This document shows positions 6,125-8,156 of a stretch of 8,156 nucleotides of DNA, one piece after another (position 1 is the stretch's first letter; every line of letters starts with the position of its first letter). Both the position numbers and the translations under genes were made by a program. The notes beneath the pieces were generated by a model. That model did no database searches, was not told where the DNA came from, and saw only the letters and a program-made list of their open reading frames with translations. Source of the stretch: Ruminococcaceae bacterium UBA5579. Its GTDB lineage: Bacteria > Bacillota > Clostridia > Oscillospirales > Ruminococcaceae. Location of the stretch: positions 2,798-10,953 of the forward strand of contig DILZ01000039.1 of assembly GCA_002425305.1 (NCBI GenBank). The letters are read 5' to 3'.

Positions 6125-6659
6125 ATTCAAACCCTTCTTTTTCCAGCTTCGTTTTCAAAGCCGACCTTGCGCGGTGAAGCAGCACCTTAACGGCGGATAA
6201 CGATTTTTTCATCACGGCGGCGATCTCCTTAACGGACAGCTCCTCAAAATACATAAGCCACAACGCCTGCGAGTATTCGGGCTTCAGAGAGCCGAGCACC
6301 GTGTAAAGCTGCCGGTTACGCTCCTTTATCAAAAACTCTTTTTCAAGATCGATACTGTCGGGAGTTTCCATAGCCTCGTCCAACGGCTCGGCGATGTGCT
6401 TTTTGTTCCGCCGTATGTACACAAGAGCGATGTTTCTTCCGATACCGTATAAGAACGTCTTGAATGAGGAGCTTTCCCGAAATTTCGGCTTCTTATCGGC
6501 AAGCCTTACGAAGGTTTCGCAGCAAAGCTCGTCGGCAAGGTCTAAATCGTGGACGTAGCTGTTAAGATACATCGTAAGTCCGTTTTTGTATTCGCGGATC
6601 ATATCCAAAAGTGCCGTGTCGTCACCGTCAAGATACCGCTTGTACGCGTTGTTTTCCAT
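6111..6659 (-). CDS. RNA polymerase sigma factor, ECF (sigma-70 group IV) type
   Basis: It directs RNA polymerase to a small regulon, typically in response to an envelope signal. The 182-residue product has region 2 at about 8-86 (LADELCCETFVRLADKK at 41-57, and SFKTFLYGIGRNIALVYIRR at 65-84 corresponding to the -10 recognition helix) and region 4 at about 112-172, with the helix-turn-helix LSVKEIAAVMKKSLSAVKVLLHRARSAL (141-168). There is no region 1 or 3 and no C-terminal extension, which is classic for ECF factors. ATG at 6659 is preferred to the in-frame TTG at 6677: AAGGGG (6667-6672) sits 7 bases before the ATG and inside the longer version. The next gene overlaps its end by 14 bases. 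The 147 bases upstream contain the preceding operon's terminator and a possible ECF-type promoter, consistent with autoregulation. Its regulon cannot be told from this window. Confidence 0.93.
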   Translation of the reverse strand: MENNAYKRYLDGDDTALLDMIREYKNGLTMYLNSYVHDLDLADELCCETFVRLADKKPKFRESSSFKTFLYGIGRNIALVYIRRNKKHIAEPLDEAMETPDSIDLEKEFLIKERNRQLYTVLGSLKPEYSQALWLMYFEELSVKEIAAVMKKSLSAVKVLLHRARSALKTKLEKEGFEYENG

Positions 6660-6699
6660 TATGCTTCCCCTTTTCAAACGGCTGCCGGCAATTTTCGGG

Positions 6700-6721
6700 G
6701 GTGAAAATTTTCCCGTTCACC
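6700..6721 (-). repeat. Inverted repeat in the leader of the sigma-factor gene
   Basis: Arms GGTGAA and TTCACC are separated by 10 bases and centred about 50 bases before the sigma-factor ATG. With 6-bp arms it could be an operator or a weak leader hairpin, or chance. Confidence 0.25.
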
Positions 6722-6723
6722 TC

Positions 6724-6753
6724 TTTGTTGCTTTTTGTGCCGGATAGGTTACA
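6724..6753 (-). promoter_or_regulatory. Possible ECF-type promoter of the sigma-factor operon
   Basis: TGTAACC on the minus strand (6747-6753) resembles the AAC-containing -35 element of many ECF promoters. About 16 bases later the sequence is CAACAAAG, which does not match the common CGTC -10 well. It is placed after the preceding terminator and about 65-95 bases before the sigma ATG. Weak evidence; the -10 half is the doubtful part. Confidence 0.3.
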
Positions 6754-6759
6754 GTTTTT

Positions 6760-6801
6760 GCAAAATTAAATAGGCGACTTTTCCAAAATCGGAAAAGCCG
6801 C
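6760..6801 (-). terminator. Intrinsic terminator of the ysxC operon
   Basis: On the minus strand, GCGGCTTTTCC (6791-6801) pairs with GGAAAAGTCGC (6774-6784) over 11 bp, including one G-U wobble, around a 6-base loop. It starts 5 bases after the ysxC stop. The tail CTATTTAATTTTG is T-rich but interrupted, so termination may be incomplete. The wobble and the tail both favour the minus-strand direction. Confidence 0.7.
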
Positions 6802-6806
6802 AAATC

Positions 6807-7394
6807 TTATTCGTCCGAGGCAATTTCTTCGATTATCGCTCGTATCTCCTCCACGCCCTCGCCCGTTTCGGCGGAGAACTCCACTATCGTGATATCCTCG
6901 GCGCACGGCAGCTCGGTCAGCAGAGCCTTGCGTCTTTCTTCGCGCTGTTTTTTCGTGAGCTTGTCCGCTTTCGTCAATATTACAACAAACGGAAACCCGC
7001 CGTCTATCAGATAATTAACCATAGAAAGATCGTCGGCGGTGGGAGGGTGGCGGAAGTCAATCAGCTGGAATAACAGCGACAGCTCGCGCTCCGACGACAG
7101 ATACCCGCCGATAAGCCTGTTCCAGCTCTTTTTTTCGGATTTTGACACCTTTGCGTAGCCGTAGCCCGGAAGGTCGACTATGTAGATGTTCTCCAGCTCG
7201 TAGAAGTTGATCGTCGCGGTCTTGCCGGGAGTAGCCGATACGCGCGCGAGATTTTTCCGGTTGAATATCTTGTTGATAAGCGAGCTTTTCCCGACGTTGG
7301 AACGCCCCGAAAACGCTATCTCCGTGCGGTCGCACGGCGGTATCTGCTCAAATTTCCCGTAAGATGTGAAGAATTTCGCGTTGTTGTAGTTCAT
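6807..7394 (-). CDS. ysxC: YsxC/EngB (YihA), ribosome-assembly GTPase
   Basis: This TRAFAC-class GTPase takes part in late assembly of the 50S ribosomal subunit and is essential in many Firmicutes (known for the family). The 195-residue product is a nearly bare G domain with all elements: G1 GRSNVGKSS (30-38), G2 TPGKT (55-59), G3 DLPGYG (74-79) followed by the family-specific YAKVSK, G4 TKADK (141-145) and G5 SAETG (174-178). Length is typical (about 195-200). The ATG overlaps the stop of the upstream gene as ATGA (7391-7394), with an AGGA site about 10 bases before it inside that gene, so translation is probably coupled. The gene is last in its operon, followed by a hairpin terminator. In many bacteria it sits beside lon or clpX; here the neighbours are an ADP-ribosylglycohydrolase and an unknown protein. 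Confidence 0.97.
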   Translation of the reverse strand: MNYNNAKFFTSYGKFEQIPPCDRTEIAFSGRSNVGKSSLINKIFNRKNLARVSATPGKTATINFYELENIYIVDLPGYGYAKVSKSEKKSWNRLIGGYLSSERELSLLFQLIDFRHPPTADDLSMVNYLIDGGFPFVVILTKADKLTKKQREERRKALLTELPCAEDITIVEFSAETGEGVEEIRAIIEEIASDE

Positions 7395-7786
7395 AGTTTG
7401 TCATTCCTTTTCAGTATATATGCCGCGTGTTCCGAAAAATCGTACTCCGTTTCCACATAAAGACAGCCGTTTCCGTACAGAATATACGGCACGCCGCAGC
7501 TCCACAGCTCGTCCAATGCCGTGCCGATATCGGAAAAAACTCCGTCTAAATCCGAATGCTGTTTCATTACATAAACTCTTTTTCCAAGATGCTTTTCTAT
7601 AATTTCGCGCTCAATTGGGAAATTGCTTTTCTCGACTATTAAGGTACGGTCTAAATATTCTTCGGCGGTGTGCGCGAGCTTTTGAAAAATATCTCCGCGC
7701 TTTTTTGAAGTCATAAGGTACGATATCCGTTCCCGAACGCGCTTTTGAAAAAACCGCGCAATCTCATTTTCCGTTTTTCTGTCCAT
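7391..7786 (-). CDS. Uncharacterised 131-residue cytoplasmic protein
   Basis: I do not recognise this protein. It has no signal peptide or membrane helix. The N-terminal half (about 1-70) is charged and probably helical (RFFQKRVRERISYLMTSKKR at 11-30, KLAHTAEEYLD at 36-46). The C-terminal half has a YVM strand near 72-74, a hydrophobic VPYILYGNG turn (99-107) and a YVETEYDFSEH stretch (110-120), suggesting a small alpha/beta domain. ATG at 7786 is preferred to the in-frame TTG at 7798 because GAGG (7793-7796) lies 6 bases before the ATG and inside the longer version. It overlaps the ADP-ribosylglycohydrolase gene by 23 bases and ysxC by 4, so all three are likely cotranslated. This arrangement argues that it is a real gene; it says little about function. 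A role linked to the glycohydrolase is possible but speculative. Confidence 0.75.
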   Translation of the reverse strand: MDRKTENEIARFFQKRVRERISYLMTSKKRGDIFQKLAHTAEEYLDRTLIVEKSNFPIEREIIEKHLGKRVYVMKQHSDLDGVFSDIGTALDELWSCGVPYILYGNGCLYVETEYDFSEHAAYILKRNDKL

Positions 7787-8156
7787 TTTCCGCCTCAATA
7801 AAGTTTTTAATGATCCTCTTTATAGATCCGTCCAATCTCATATCGCAGAAATCTGCGATATACTGCGGTATCTCACCGTAAAACGCTTCGGCGATACCGC
7901 CCGCGATACAAGCCATAGTATCAGCGTCGCCGCCGAGCGAAACAGCATTGCGCACCGCGCTTTCATAGTCGTCCGACTGCAAGAACGCGCAAATCGCCGG
8001 CGGCACGGAATATCCCGCGCGGCTGTCAAACACATATTTTTCGCGTATATCCGCTATCGGTGCGGATAGATCATAGCGAAATTCGAGTTCGATATACTCT
8101 TGTATCTCGTCCTTAGACTTTCCGTCCCGGGCAAGCCAAACAGCCGCCGCGACAGC
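7764..8156 (-). CDS. ADP-ribosylglycohydrolase (DraG-type), C-terminal part only
   Basis: Family members hydrolyse ADP-ribose from proteins or small molecules using a binuclear magnesium centre. The visible 130 residues, open to the right edge, are the C-terminal half: a helical segment, SVPPAICAFLQSDDYESAVRNAV (about 54-76), then the metal-binding signature LGGDADTMACIAGGIAEAFYG, whose two Asp residues are at about positions 81 and 83 of the fragment. The protein ends soon after IPQYIADF and a basic/acidic helix. Full-length relatives are about 250-300 residues, so roughly half is outside the window. The signature is intact, so the enzyme is probably active. Its last 23 bases overlap the next gene. 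The start and the N-terminal metal ligands cannot be seen. Substrate is unknown; no ADP-ribosyltransferase partner is in the window. Confidence 0.93.
   Translation of the reverse strand, partial: AVAAAVWLARDGKSKDEIQEYIELEFRYDLSAPIADIREKYVFDSRAGYSVPPAICAFLQSDDYESAVRNAVSLGGDADTMACIAGGIAEAFYGEIPQYIADFCDMRLDGSIKRIIKNFIEAENGQKNGK

Noticed and set aside
6125..6130. TTG at 6130 as start of the membrane protein
   Set aside because: The ribosome binding site would be 1 base away; spacing fits the ATG at 6124.
6660..6677. TTG at 6677 as start of the sigma factor
   Set aside because: The AAGGGG site falls inside the extension and is ideally spaced for the ATG at 6659.
7787..7798. TTG at 7798 as start of the 131-residue protein
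   Set aside because: The GAGG site lies just inside the extension, 6 bases before the ATG at 7786.

Overview
The window is a stretch of bacterial chromosome with every recognisable gene on the minus strand, so it is read here from high to low coordinates. The gene content (CdaA/CdaR diadenylate cyclase pair, YsxC-type GTPase, DegV protein, small ECF sigma factor with a membrane partner), the GGAGG-type ribosome binding sites, the frequent TTG starts and the moderate base composition point to a Firmicute, most likely a gut Clostridia of the Ruminococcaceae/Oscillospiraceae type. The genus is inferred from overall protein character, not from any marker gene.

Layout from the right edge: (1) 8156-6807 is a tight three-gene operon: the C-terminal part of an ADP-ribosylglycohydrolase, an unrecognised 131-residue protein overlapping it by 23 bases, and the ribosome-assembly GTPase YsxC/EngB joined by a 4-base ATGA overlap. 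An 11-bp hairpin at 6774-6801 closes the operon. (2) 6659-5396 is a two-gene unit: an ECF-type sigma factor and a single-pass membrane protein overlapping it by 14 bases, probably its regulator. (3) 5395-5096 is a gene-free stretch of 300 bases. It holds a long two-part hairpin ending in a T7 run (a terminator, or a small RNA of about 79 nt with its own -10 box) and then a very clear extended -10 promoter for the next operon. (4) 5095-3693 carries trmL (tRNA wobble-base 2'-O-methyltransferase) and a DegV-family lipid-binding protein. (5) 3601-1 carries cdaA (diadenylate cyclase), cdaR (its YbbR-domain membrane regulator) and a FAD-dependent dehydrogenase of the COG2509 family that runs off the left edge after 478 residues.

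Functionally this is mostly core housekeeping: c-di-AMP signalling for cell wall and osmotic homeostasis, tRNA modification, ribosome assembly, lipid handling, and one envelope-type sigma switch. No mobile element, CRISPR array, rRNA or tRNA gene was seen. Three genes (cdaA, cdaR, trmL) appear to start with TTG. For three others (the sigma factor, its partner and the 131-residue protein) a longer TTG-initiated frame exists, but the ribosome binding site supports an internal ATG. The least explained items are the 5228-5306 hairpin RNA, the 131-residue protein, and the extracytoplasmic domain of the sigma-factor partner.
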